64,000 bases of DNA from Cristatella mucedo (Eukaryota > Bryozoa > Phylactolaemata > Cristatellidae), in the NCBI GenBank assembly GCA_009760855.2, contig WPIO01000084.1:1019001-1083000 (forward strand), read 5' to 3'. Each line of letters opens with the position of its first letter. Within the stretch, counting starts at the first letter, position 1. Below, one piece after another: positions 35,401 through 45,800 of this stretch. A model generated the notes under the pieces. That model saw only the letters and a program-made list of their open reading frames with translations, was not told the origin of the DNA and did not search any database. The position numbers were made by a program, and so were the translations under genes.

Positions 35401-37728
35401 TACTTCGCTTTCGAATTCAGTCATTCTCTGCTCTTGCTTTTTGAAGAAGCTAAAATCCAAGTTGTATAGCTTGAAGCCTTGCAAAATTGTGAGCCAAGAT
35501 AAAAAGATGGCTATTGGCAAGTTCTCAGCTGTATGTTCCATTGAGCATCGTAGGATTGATGCAAGATGTTGACCATCAGACGGCCACTAATGAAGCAACG
35601 AAGGCTACAAGCTCTTACCGAGCACTGTCTTCTTCTCTTTTATGTTCAAGAGAAATTTGTTCTTTAATTTCTTCAGTAGACTTTGTCAGCAGTTTTATCT
35701 CTGAAATATGACCACGTGGACCAATTAGAAAGCTCAAGGTACTTTTAGGGGAAGTCTGCATTTGCACTACATCCAAGCCATAAAAAATAATATGAACGCC
35801 AATACTATAACCAGCCACTGCCATCGTAGTGAGTGGTAGTTGCCACACCCTCTGACGATTTTAAGGCATCTCGATATTTAGTGACACGAAGGACCACTGG
35901 TTCGATCCGGCCTAATTTATCCGAAATAATTCCAGGTCGGGCTTCGCATCGTACCACCCATTCTTCTGAGTCAAATTGTATAGCTAAGCACCCAACCAAC
36001 CTCGTGCATTCAATTCGTATGCACCCAAAGCCTAGAGCTCACTCCGGAATGACGTCATGAAATCATTTGACATTTATAAAGAAGCCAAAAATCCACCAAT
36101 GCCTACACCATTTGCATCATCCCCGTGGATTGTTCTTAAAGTGATAATACATGCATACATAGTGCATGATGTCACTCAGAAATTGACATCCTTCCTTTCC
36201 AGCCTATGTACCATGTCTATAAAGAAATCTATTTCTCTTGTAGGTGTTGGACAATATTCTTACTATTACTACTATCATTGAGTGTCTGAAATTGAAGCGT
36301 GGCAAGCACTTCTATGGAGCAGTGTCAAGATCAATGTGGGTACAGATACCCGACAAAAAAGCTCCGGCACTTAGAAAAATACTAGTTTTAGGAAACCGGT
36401 CACACTAATGACGAAGAATTTCTCATTTAATATTAATTTCATATAATGACACCACTAAATGTATGCCACGGTATATCCTTACAAACTTGAGTACGACCAC
36501 TTGAATTGCTCAGGAGAATCCAAGATTTCCATGGGAAATATCTGCTCTGAGACATTCGACAATAAGGTTATTGGTAACAGTAAGAAGTGATGGTTTGATG
36601 AATATAAAAACATGAACAGGTTGTTAATCCTGTGAAATACTGAAGCAGGTCTGATGCAAATAATTATAATATGGGGCCGGTGCGCTCTACGGCCAGACAA
36701 AGAAGCCGTGTGACATTTGACAGAGTTGTTAGCTTGAACTTTTGTTCGTTCGAAATACTCTAAAAAGAAGATTTCGTTCTCTTACAGGACTATGCTAATG
36801 CTTTATTATTGTTAATTTTAGTATTATTAATCGTAAATTCTAGGCTTCAAAACTTCTTGAAAACTGTTCTCAGCCGCTTAATTGTTCGACTGGTGGTCAG
36901 AGAAGACCATGAAGCAACAGGGTGGCAAAAAACTCCACTGCTTCCAAGAATAAGCCTGCAGCCCTTAAGTTCCAAGAGTGTAGGCTGATTGGAATGATTG
37001 ATTGTAACTGGGCAGCAGATTATACATGGTGACTAATTCCTAATCGGCAAGGTACGTGGCCACGAAGCCATTGATTTCCTTAACACACGAGTCGTGATCG
37101 AGCTCCGTGGGTTATGTGGCTTCATTCAAAGTGGTTCTTTAGCATCTTCGACACACAATCAAACGCCAGCACAAGGAATCTGAAGACATAGCACTAACGA
37201 TTACATTCATACTCTGGCTCCAGTATAACTATTAGAACTACTTTCTAATCGTACTGCCCACTATTCTGACTCAAGTAGTTTGGCTGTGCCTCGAACCAAC
37301 CTCAAGTTCTTTGGGGACAGTGCCTTAAGTGCCCAAGCTGCCAAAGCCAGGAACTCACTCCCGACATCTTTCGGTCGGACGAAATTTAAACAGAAGCTAC
37401 ACACGCGCCTATTCCTCACAGCATTTGCTGTGTCATTGTGAATTATCCCCTGTGTCTTATGTGTGCTGACACTGTGTATGTTATCACTAACCATATTAGC
37501 ATACTTTTTTTACAGCATATGTTAAGTCCCCAGAGAGAGATATACTTCTCTGATGGTGCTACATAAATGGGTTATTAATATTAAACTCTACTAAAATATC
37601 TTTTGGAGAACATTTGGCGCTTAAAGATATAACAGTGTGGTTGAAAGTGCAGCTCAATATTCGGAGAAGGTGGTAGCAAGAGACTCCACTACAACTCTTC
37701 GCAAGGTTATGTGGCAATAGATGCTTGC

Positions 37729-37816
<88 letters not shown>

Positions 37817-40281
37817 AGACCAAATAGCTTGCTTAAATTGTGTGCATGCAAGTGAAAATTTCAAGAACTATTAATACAACACGTCAACTATGTTATATCC
37901 CTTGAGTACGTGGTGCTACATAAACGAATTCGGGCCTAAAGAGTACTACATCCAACCTGGTTTATGCACTCGTGACATTCCGCCTCGACTTCTATAAATC
38001 ACTACTTGCAGATCTTCCTGCCTGTGGTCTAAGGCACATGCAGTTGGTGCAAAACTGTGTGGCTAGACTTGAATGCCACAGTAAACTACTTTTCACCGCC
38101 ATGCACAGGCTCCTCATCAAGCAGCATCTTGACTTCAAGGTTCCGTCACTCACTTTTAGGTCTCTTCATTCTCTGCTCCGGCCTACCGATCTAAGCCACG
38201 ACCCAATCGTATAACCAGCTCTTCTGACTAAAGTCGATAAGCTTTGCCACAAACCATCATCGAATTATTTTGAGACAGTGCATTGAGTTCTCGTTTGCTC
38301 CTAATCTTGGAACTTACTTCCAACCTGTGACACGGCCACAACTGATTTGACATTTAAAAAAAGGCTAAAACACCTGCAACTCACAGTATTTGCTGGATTC
38401 GTGTGCATTTTCCCCAGTGTGCTTTATGAGAGCTAACACCGTGTATGCTATCCCTAACCATATTAAAATGCTTCCTTTGCAGCATATTTAAAGTGCCTAG
38501 AAAGAGCTCAGTTCTCCTGGAGTGCTATAGAAATACCTTTTTATTCTGGCTAGCTTGTACCTGAAGACAATAGCAGAAAAATTAATCGATAAATAAATTT
38601 AAGAGGTACAGATACTTTAATAATCAAAAGTTTTTTTTATCAAAAGCCAGCTTGATACTACTTCATGATTTGATCTACAATAATTCTACATTCAGTTTCA
38701 ACTCACTCATGGACTCACTCAAGTACTCTGCTCACATTAAAAAACTACGTTAAGTTGGATTATTATTGTAGATTGTAACTTGGAGGACGACTGTTTTTCT
38801 AAATGGCTAAGTAAAACCACGTGAAAAACTAGGCAAATCTGCGAGCTAATCGCTAGTTCTATTTACAAAAAGCAGCTACAAAAAACATCGGCTGCAGTAG
38901 CTATTGGCTTCACGTGTGGTAGGGGTAAATCTCGATTAACAGATAAATAAGATAAACAGATAAATAAATAAATACAAGCTGATTTAACAGCCCCTTTTTG
39001 TATAGCGACAGAAGAGCCTTGACGGCTATCACCACCGCTTGCAGCGGCGATAAAGGATCGCCCACTACAAGATTCGAACCCACGACCTTGGGACCGAGGT
39101 CGTGAAAAGCAACCGCTTCACCTAGTGAGCCATCACGTGTGGTAGGGGTAAATCTCGATTAACAGATACCGGCTGCGGCTCACCATAGCTTTAACATCTT
39201 ACAGCAAAGAACTACGTCAGCCATCAATGGCGTATATTTAGGTAAGATTGCAGGAATCAGTTTAGTAGCCCTATCCTTTAATCTAAGAGATATATCGCTT
39301 GATATCAGAACAATTGCAAAAGATCGTTCCAGTTACCTTGACCGAGACGAACTTCTTCCACAAATTTCCAGTCTTTGAGCGGCCTCTCGACAGCTGCTAA
39401 CTCTCTGACGACAACACTTTCTTCATAGGACAGCGTCTCTAGTGAATGCTGAGCTGGTATTAATCATGAGGGTGGTTACAATATTCGCGTCAGCACGGCA
39501 CGCTATTGCCAAAGTATGCCGGCTAAGTGCAAGAAAACACCGTTACCTTTTCGCAATTCTTGCTAAAATAAAAGAAAAGTTAAAAACAACTAAACGTACG
39601 ACTCAGTAACACACGACGTTTGGTGCCCGAGGTACGGACGGAGTTCCTTAAAGAATATTTACCTGTCTGCTTATGAGAATTCCTTTTAGTCTGTCTATCT
39701 CCTCGCTCAGACATTCCGCCGAGGAGTTTGCAGCAGCAGTACGAGCAGTCGTGAGAGCTAGCAGCTTCTCAATGGCCGCACTCGCCTGCTCTCCTTCGAG
39801 CTCCGCGGCTGGTACAGCAACTATAATTGAGCAGAAGCTCAAGCTAGAGGCGCTCGCGTGAGAATTACCGGAAGCTTTACGCTGCACAGAAGTATTCCGT
39901 ACCCGCGAGGTTTCCCTGCTGGTCGCCATCGTCGCTCGCAGCTTCGCTGGGCCAAACTGGGCCCGACTGAAGCACCGAATTCTCCGCGGAGAGGAAATCC
40001 GCGCAATCCGAGTCTGCGCAGAGGGACACCTCTGAGCCAGTAATCGGCTCAGCAAAGGACCAGCTAGGCGTATTTAGAAGCGTGCAAGATGCGGCGTCGG
40101 ATGAGTTGCTGTCAGCACACGCTGCCAAACGGGTGGTCGACGAGATTTCAACGCCGCCGCACGGAGCGGCGGTGCCGAAACAGCCGGTCAAATGAGCAGA
40201 CTGAGAATTTCCCGTTGATTTTACAAGCGGCCTCCATTTAGATGTGAAGTATTTTGATATACTGTCTTCTCGATTATCCAT
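28914..40281 (-). CDS. Unrecognised coiled-coil protein gene (about 12 exons, whole-gene entry)
   Basis: I do not recognise this protein. Minus-strand exons at 40281-39903, 39808-39663, 39562-39547, 39453-39337, 35700-35619, 35449-35316, 35024-34842, (34053-34029), 33764-33650, (33378-33199), 29855-29782 and 29433-28914 join with consistent phases; those in brackets are weak. The product starts MDNREDSISKYFTSKWRPLV and has a Ser/Ala-rich N-terminus. It then becomes a long, charged, helix-forming chain with Lys, Glu, Gln and Leu spaced like a coiled coil (EIDRLKGIL, RILEQEVAELK, RIKSLKSRQEKLLKKIDLL, LLRRLEKQQQEALKQA). No enzyme motif, signal peptide or membrane segment is visible. A cytoskeletal, ciliary or centrosomal role would be typical for such proteins, but that is inference. 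The length is 564 residues to an in-frame TAG (29190-29192), or 656 to the TGA at 28914. An AATAAA (28887-28892) follows the TGA by 21 bases. Confidence 0.7.
29782..29855 (-). CDS. Coiled-coil gene exon 11
   Basis: A 74-nt exon encoding KRNQALLRRLEKQQQEALKQ and AIAF. Acceptor cttacttttacgtttcag, donor CG|GTAGTT; phase 0 to 2. Confidence 0.7.
30668..30900 (-). mobile_element. L2-type 3' end, antisense
   Basis: (AAT)n at 30669-30691, actgaatcactttctaggca, ttagatgtgacatgcacag. A second weaker copy of the tail words follows at about 30915-31030. Confidence 0.75.
32388..32620 (-). mobile_element. L2-type 3' end, antisense
   Basis: aataataataaaacacttga, taaagcgccctcagagaact, caatctctttctaagcgctt, ggttaggggtgacatgcaca. 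Well preserved. Confidence 0.85.
33098..33165 (-). mobile_element. L2-type tail hairpin, antisense
   Basis: agcaccctaaaagaactcaa, tatctatctaggcgctttac. Lies just 3' of possible exon 10 of the coiled-coil gene. Confidence 0.7.
33199..33378 (-). CDS. Possible exon 10 of the coiled-coil gene
   Basis: A 180-nt open frame with IRDLRGKLKSKSANPLVPWI, RMLQITKSSEKELSACKI and KKWLAIQK. Donor CAAAAG|GTAGTC, weak acceptor cggcttataag; phase 0 to 0. The frame is open upstream too (EALFAETAYK), so the start is uncertain. An antisense retroelement tail lies just downstream (33098-33165). Confidence 0.35.
33650..33764 (-). CDS. Coiled-coil gene exon 9
   Basis: A 115-nt exon encoding RDHTRQSASSVQQARQFAKN, LIKASKKMDASIEKYMIS. 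Acceptor tcttctgatctgcag, donor TCT|GTAACC; phase 2 to 0. Confidence 0.5.
34029..34053 (-). CDS. Possible 25-nt microexon of the coiled-coil gene
   Basis: Acceptor ttgcttatttcattag precedes 25 nt encoding GEQRLLRC plus two bases, before donor GTGCAG. It converts phase 1 (exon ending 34842) to phase 2 (exon starting 33764), exactly the change needed. The support is only phase and splice signals. Confidence 0.3.
34280..34372 (+). mobile_element. L2-type 3' tail
   Basis: agtgcctggaaagaggtaaa, then a second start of the tail (agtgcttataaagagattaa) and gttctctgagggcgctatat. The first part of the tail is partly duplicated. Confidence 0.75.
34842..35024 (-). CDS. Coiled-coil gene exon 7
   Basis: A 183-nt exon encoding LQSFKSNFGNTTGVLDSTAP, TSLTTERIKSLKSRQEKLL, KKIDLLNQNVIQMLKHEHFD and LY. 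Acceptor ttgttattgcag, donor TATG|GTACAT; phase 1 to 1. Confidence 0.75.
35316..35449 (-). CDS. Coiled-coil gene exon 6
   Basis: A 134-nt exon encoding RFFKKQEQRMTEFESEVHSK, AYKEPQHPRNKLRILEQEVA and ELKC. Acceptor acttggattttag, donor CACAT|GTAAGC; phase 2 to 1. Confidence 0.75.
35619..35700 (-). CDS. Coiled-coil gene exon 5
   Basis: An 82-nt exon encoding EIKLLTKSTEEIKEQISLEH and KREEDSA. Acceptor tggtcatatttcag, donor CG|GTAAGA; phase 1 to 2. The frame stays open upstream, and a second acceptor (...ggatgtag) about 55 nt earlier is also in phase. Confidence 0.7.
35935..36285 (+). mobile_element. L2-like 3' fragment, decayed
   Basis: Traces of the RTTHSSESN, SFDIYKEA-type RT C-terminus and of the 3' tail (ctataaagaaatctatttctcttgtaggtgtt). 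In an intron of the coiled-coil gene, opposite in strand. Confidence 0.6.
37215..37580 (+). mobile_element. L2-like 3' fragment
   Basis: Broken frame with SSLAVPRTNLKFFGDSAL and RTKFKQKLHTRLFLTAF, then the 3' tail (ccccagagagagatatacttctctgatggtgct). In sense orientation to the plus strand, decayed. Confidence 0.75.
37734..37811. repeat. (TC)n microsatellite
   Basis: About 38 TC units between two L2 fragments. Confidence 0.97.
37950..38545 (+). mobile_element. L2-like 3' fragment
   Basis: Frame FRLDFYKSLLADLPACGLRH, ..., FKVPSLTFRSLHSLLRP, followed by a decayed 3' UTR and tail at about 38485-38540. A (TC)n run separates it from the preceding fragment. Confidence 0.78.
38946..39133 (-). mobile_element. 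Family A SINE with 35-bp target duplication
   Basis: The body is in reverse (gctgatttaacagccccttt, ttgtatagcgacagaagagc, caccgcttgcagcggcgata), with box B gattcgaacccacgacc and tail (TAAA)n. The flanks 38911-38945 and 39134-39168 are identical over 35 bases. Confidence 0.92.
39337..39453 (-). CDS. Coiled-coil gene exon 4
   Basis: A 117-nt exon encoding AQHSLETLSYEESVVVRELA, AVERPLKDWKFVEEVRLGQ. Acceptor ttaataccag, donor CAAG|GTAACT; phase 1 to 1. Confidence 0.7.
39547..39562 (-). CDS. 16-nt microexon of the coiled-coil gene
   Basis: CAAGAATTGCGAAAAG lies between acceptor cttttcttttattttag and donor GTAACG. It adds QELRK plus one base and changes the phase from 0 to 1, which is what the flanking exons need. 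Confidence 0.6.
39663..39808 (-). CDS. Coiled-coil gene exon 2
   Basis: A 146-nt exon encoding AELEGEQASAAIEKLLALTT, an Ala-rich stretch and LSEEIDRLKGILISRQ. Donor CAG|GTAAAT, phase 0. Two in-frame acceptors are possible (...gtaccag giving 39808, or ...aattatag giving 39820). The intron before it is only about 83-94 nt. Confidence 0.65.
39903..40281 (-). CDS. Coiled-coil gene exon 1 (start codon)
   Basis: ATG at 40281-40279 opens a 379-nt frame (MDNREDSISKYFTSKWRPLV...) that ends at donor GCGG|GTACGG in phase 1. It is rich in Ser, Ala and Cys and of low complexity. The start was chosen as the first ATG in the frame; a TTG six bases upstream extends the frame but is unlikely to be used. Confidence 0.6.
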
Positions 40282-41069
40282 GAGCAAGACCTGTCGAAGT
40301 ACGAGAATGTTCTAGTACGAGCAGACTGTGCGGGCAACGTTTTCGTTGCAGCGAGTCCCACTGATTCGCCGGCTCGAGGTTGCGGAACCGCTGTAACCAA
40401 TGCGCTAATCATGAAAACGGCGCAGCAAATTTGTGAATAAGAATTACATTTTTAATAATTATCAAATGATATATCCAACTAATGCGGGCCAGCGTGATCC
40501 CTGAGTATGTTTGCATCTCCAACGGTTTGCTTGGAAAGACCAGATTCTAGTACGAACTCGCCTGCCGACGTCGGGCCAACCTTCCTCTGGGGCAGGAACT
40601 TACAGCGTTAACTGTAAGGTTTTCAATTCGTGCATTTCTTTGTATCTACTGGCAGATCTTAGCACTATATAGAGCCCTTGCAGCAACGCCGGGCACACGG
40701 TGGTTAAGCACTATAAGTTCGGCGAACACTGCCGGCAGTAGCCGATGTAGTTGATATGCCTACTTTCCGTCCGCTAAACGTATAGGTGCACGCCGTGAAA
40801 TTGACTAAAACTGAAACAAGTCGCTTACTCCCTGCTCTTTGTGACTGCTTGCTTTATGTGAGCCTAAAGTCATAGATATGACGCGCAAGCTGGGCCCAGG
40901 TCGTGTCTAGGTCTAGCGCCAGGAGCTGAGGCACTGGTTATTCACTCAACAAGAAAGTACAAGTAAGTGTCTGATGATTCAACAGCTTTTTTTTATACTT
41001 AGGCAGAATAGACTTAATATGGCCTCGGGATTGTATCTCCGTCTTTGAGTGCACAAAGCCGCGTAGACA

Positions 41070-41165
41070 AATAATAATAATAATAATACGTTTGATATAG
41101 CGCCCTCAGAGAACTCAATCTCTTTCTTGGCACTTTGCTGCAAAGGAAGCACGATCGAATGATTA
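41070..41165 (-). mobile_element. L2-type 3' tail, antisense
   Basis: aataataataataatacgtt, tgatatagcgccctcagaga, actcaatctctttcttggca. Confidence 0.85.
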
Positions 41166-41499
41166 ATGGGCGTTTGACTGAGCATTTATCAACAGGGTAC
41201 TAAAAGCCTAAGAGGTTTTCGGAGAGCTTGCGGTAACCAAAAGACTTAAACACACACTATTAGAATGTGAGATCAATATCTGAGTCTTTGGGACAGTTGA
41301 GGAGGTGAGTAGCGGAAGCGGAAGTAGCAGAACAGGGAGACTGCAGGAAATGTGACGAAGTATACACGCAGAGACAAATGTCACTGTCGAATAATTACAT
41401 TCATAATATTCGCAGGCCAGTACATGATTCTGTAGAAAATAGCCTTTAAGTGAAAGACTGCAACAGGTCATTATTGTCACAAAAGGACCCGGAGTCATG

Positions 41500-41660
41500 A
41501 GTAATAATAATAATAATAGTAATAATAATAATGCACTTGATAAAGCACCCTCAGAGAACTTAATCTCTTTCTAGGTGCTTTACATTTGCTGCAAAGGGAA
41601 ATGCAATTGAATGGTAAGTAAAATCATGCTTGAAAAACAATCAAAATGAATAACATGGTT
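41500..41660 (-). mobile_element. L2-type 3' end, antisense
   Basis: (AAT)n, gcacttgataaagcaccctc, agagaacttaatctctttct, aggtgctttacatttgctgc. Confidence 0.88.
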
Positions 41661-41861
41661 AGAGTAGGCAGAAATTAGCGCAGTAGTTCAGCTGGGTACG
41701 ACGGACCCAATCCATAGCGGGAATGTGGATCGGTGTAAGAGTTTTGCTCTTTACATGTCGAAAAGCAGTGAGCCTTCGTAGCACCCATAGTAAAGTAGAC
41801 GCGTGACATAATTTTATGGATGTTTTAATACTGACAACAGTAACGGTGCATTCGCATTTCA

Positions 41862-41915
41862 CCATCAGAAACTAAATCTCTTTCAAGGCACTTTAAATAT
41901 GGTGTAAAGAAAGCG
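41862..41915 (-). mobile_element. L2-type tail fragment, antisense
   Basis: accatcagaaactaaatctc, tttcaaggcactttaaatat. Short remnant. Confidence 0.6.
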
Positions 41916-42781
41916 TTACTAATCTTGCAGCCGTATTCAACAACAATAACTGTAGAGGCCTAGTGGCTTCTTATTTGACCATGCCTCCACTATAGCGTAT
42001 GCATAGTGCCTATTATAGATTGAGTTTCTGGGGGCGCAATTCAAATGCATCATCATTATTCTAGTTTTTGTTGTATTTGACGCCGCTGCAGTCGGAAGGT
42101 TAAGCCTTTTCTCTAGCAAAACTGTTTCGTCTGCGAGCGGAGCAAAGACGCGAAAAAGAGAGAAGGTTCTCGTCCACTCACTGACCGCGCTCCGCTTGTT
42201 CTCGAACGTCTCGCCGCCGAGCTCGGTGCGAGCTGCGTGCGCGCGCACGCGTCGCGCCAACGACCCTTCGGCGGCGGCGGCGGCGAACCGCTCTCTCGCT
42301 CTGGCTGCTCGCGCGCTCGGAGCAGTGCTCCCGCAGCTGCAGCCGTCGGCGCGGCGCTCTCTCGCAGAATGGCAAGTAGCTGCCCTTTTGTCGATCGCTG
42401 AAAGGTCCCTCGGAGTCGATGAGGGTGCGCTGAAAAAAGCGAGCCTCGAGGCTTTCACGCTCCGAAAGCCTCGCTTCGGCGCGGCTCTCCACGCCGCGAC
42501 TCGCTCAGGCAGCGCTGTAACAGTAATCACTGGTTGAGCCTGGCGGCATTGTAAAACACCCGCTATTGATTATTCAATGGCATGCAGCCTTTGTTTAGAG
42601 CTCCCAGCCCTGCCAATGGCAACCGCCGAGCGAGCCCATTGGTCGATCGCAGAATGGCGCATGTCCGCAGAAACAAACGTCCCCGTCGCCGGAGAGGCTC
42701 GCGACCGCCGCCGCCTCAGCGAGTGTCAATATTTCGCCGGCGTCTGACAAAGGCGAGCGGCGCGAGGCCGGTCGGGCAGCG

Positions 42782-42806
42782 ATGTTTGTCGTCGTGAAGT
42801 ATGCAG
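42782..42806 (+). CDS. CXorf65: CXorf65-like exon 1 (25 coding nt)
   Basis: ATG TTT GTC GTC GTG AAG TAT GCA G, then donor GTGAGC. It encodes MFVVVKYA, which matches the expected family N-terminus and supplies the G that completes the Asp codon of exon 2. Confidence 0.8.
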
Positions 42807-45800
42807 GTGAGCGCGCTGCACGCCGCTTCGGTCCCCCGCCCGCCAGCAACGTCCGAGCGTAGCAGGACGTTGCTCTCGGACGGAAGGGCAGCATCAAGGG
42901 CTCTGCAGTCTCGCGGCCCAGCGACGCGACGACGTTTCGACGTCAAAATGGCAAAGTAGCGGACGGCAGCGGTTGACGCGAGCGGACTGGCCGCAGCGAC
43001 AGCGTCCCGGGTTCGCATCCTTTAGACGCTGGGCAGGAGCGTCCCCAGCCGTGCGCGTGTGTCAGTTGGATGACGGTCGAAGCAGCTCAATAGTTACGGC
43101 CGAGCCTGGCGCCACTCGGAAACTGGAAACTGCCGATTCCTCAAAATGGGCTCGGTCAGCATACCTCAGCAGACGCCTCTGCACGGGTATCTGGGTGTCC
43201 TGCTCCAAAAGGGTGTTTCACTCGATGAAAACCTCCGCTCCCCCCCCCCAGTCAAGTCTACTCGCTATCAGCTAAGTAGCATTGGGATAACTCGGGCTTA
43301 ATTAGATAATTATGTGACATCCAAGATGTGTAATGCATTTGAGACATTCTAGTTAAACTTCTGCTCGTCACTATTCGCGCGTCTTTGTGTATTGCAAAAT
43401 AATCCGTGCGATTGGTGCAAAACTCGGTGCACCTAGGCATGTCCGTGTGAACGTCACATCCGCCAAATTACACCACTTCTCAGCCACCGACCTGCACCGG
43501 CTTCCCCTGGAGGACCTTATCGACTTCTAGGCTCTGTCACTCACTTCTAGGTTCCATCAACTTCTTGCTCCGGCCTACTTATATACAAATATTTTGTCAC
43601 CAGGCTTCACGCGCTACCGCCCCCATATTTTGACTACGGACGCTTAGCTGTCTGTACCTTTGACCAGCCTCGCATCCTTTGGAGAGGGTCTTCAGTTTCT
43701 ACGCTTTCAAAGCCTGGAACTCACTGCCGATTGACATAACGACATCACCGGGCTTGACGACATATAAAAAAGAAAGCTAAAATTCCTGTTCGTCGCAGGC
43801 ACAGCACCTTCCGTGCGAATCGTTCTTTAGTGTGCTTGTGCGTGCCGAGATTTTGCACGTTATCGCTAGCCACTGATATGATTTCTTTCCAACATATGAG
43901 CCAGATGACGGTAATCCGGTTACCATGGTAACCCGGATGCGCGCGGACTTCGATGGCTACCTGAATATTGGTCCAAGATATATGCAAATAGGCTAAAAAT
44001 GTCAGACTCTTCGAGTTCTATTCGTCAGCAGAAAGACACAGATTTCGAAAACGATGATTTTTATTGCGAAAGTGCGCAGCGGCTGACCAGATCCAGCTCA
44101 AGGATCCAGGGCTCAATCGCGAAAATTGAGCCTATTTTTTCGAGAAATAGCTCAAGATTGATGGTTGATTTGGGACAACCGCTGGTGCCTTTTATCGTGT
44201 CTTCGTGTCTCCGCGAGACTCCACCAGCACTGCTGCAGCCGGAGACACAGTAACATAACACCTTCTTTAGGCGCCCCACAGAGCGTATCTGCACGCCCGA
44301 AGCAGCCTTCTGCGCCGATGCTCTTTTTCTGCCCCGAATCTGAACCGTATCGAATGCACTGCCAATGGCGAACCAATATTGTCAGGATCTCCGTCCTCAC
44401 TTTCAGCGATACCACCCAGGCGAGCACTGACGCAACGATTTCAGACCTACTGCATAATCTTTTCAGACCAGAGGGTGGCAATGGAGTTCCCGGGAAATAT
44501 TTCCAAGAACTTGCACACCAGCTCCATTGCGCTTTTAAGAACATCATTTCTAACACATTTCATATCGTCATTGTAGCCAACCATAGCGTGCATCCTTTCA
44601 TTGAGCTCTTACGCACACAGTTCTTCAGATTGCTTCGACACGATTCTGACGGTGCTGCTCCTGAATCAAGTCAATGGCATTTTTTTCCTTCGAAACGCTA
44701 CATCTTGTAGAGCAACCATCCGCAAAATAAATACTTAATTGCGATTCTACTTGCGCAAATTCGGTAGCCTGGGTTACCGTCTTCGGGCTCATATGTCAAG
44801 TGCCTAGAAGGAGAAACGATTTTTCTTTGGGCGCTGTGCCAATATTTTGTTATTCCTACTATTAAGGCTGCGAGTCCATTAAAAGTAGCATTCTCGTACG
44901 GAGGGTTTGACGTCAGTCCAACACCCACGGCAGGATCGATAAACAGACAGACAGGTGGATACATACACTGCTAGATAGATAGGCAGTACGGTTGCTACAT
45001 ACGTAGGTATTTAGACAGATTGATTAATTGGCTGAGGGTGACGGCGCTTGAGGCACGGAGTTTCTGAGCCAATCTAGCTGGGTCGGTTCATAATAGGTCT
45101 TTTGGGGAGACTGGGATTGACCTCTGCATCCATAGTGACAGCATCGACTCGCAGAGCTGTAGCTGCGTGAGCAGACTCAAAAAGTGCGGCGACTCTTAGA
45201 TCGACGGCGATCAAAGCGGCCATCGCCCGCCCGCGGGCTGTCGAACCGTTCGGTCCCTCGCGCGCGGCGGCGGCCGGAGGGCGAAGAAGGAGGAAGGAGG
45301 AAGCGAGTGAACCGGAGAGCGGCTCCCGCTGGGCCGCGCTCGGCCGCGGAAGCAGCCAGAGCGCGTCCGCTCGGCTCGGCGCGGGCGCACTCGTCTGCTA
45401 GCTTCCGATGCGCGCAGCCGCGAATGGGCTTTCCGCCGCAGACAACAAGACCTGCATCTTCAATCCCGACTGCAAGAACAACATATTTTTGCACCACGTA
45501 AAGTCGAAATGCGGCGTCGCTTCGGAAGGTGAGTTCAACCGCCATTCCCCCACCCACTCGCGCTGGGCAACCCGTCCGTCCATCGGTTCGACCACGAACC
45601 CGACCAGCGCCGCTATCACCCACCGCCGCCGCGCGCCTGGAGCGGGGCGCGCGCGTCCGGTTCTGGCGAGCGCGGCGGGTCGCGCGAGCGCCGCAGAAGA
45701 CGACCGGCGACTCCGCGGCGAGAGCGATCGCACGCGTCAAGCGGGCGGCGCCGACCGCTTGAAGCGGGCTGAAAGACTGCCGCCGCCGCCGCCGCAGTGG

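Larger units (their letters stand above)
40282..42781. other. Head-to-head intergenic region, CpG-rich at the right end
   Basis: Separates the starts of the coiled-coil gene (-) and the CXorf65-like gene (+). 41.0-41.9 kb holds L2 tails. 42.1-42.8 kb is GC- and CpG-rich and is the likely promoter of the CXorf65-like gene. I see no specific TATA or operator. Confidence 0.45.
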
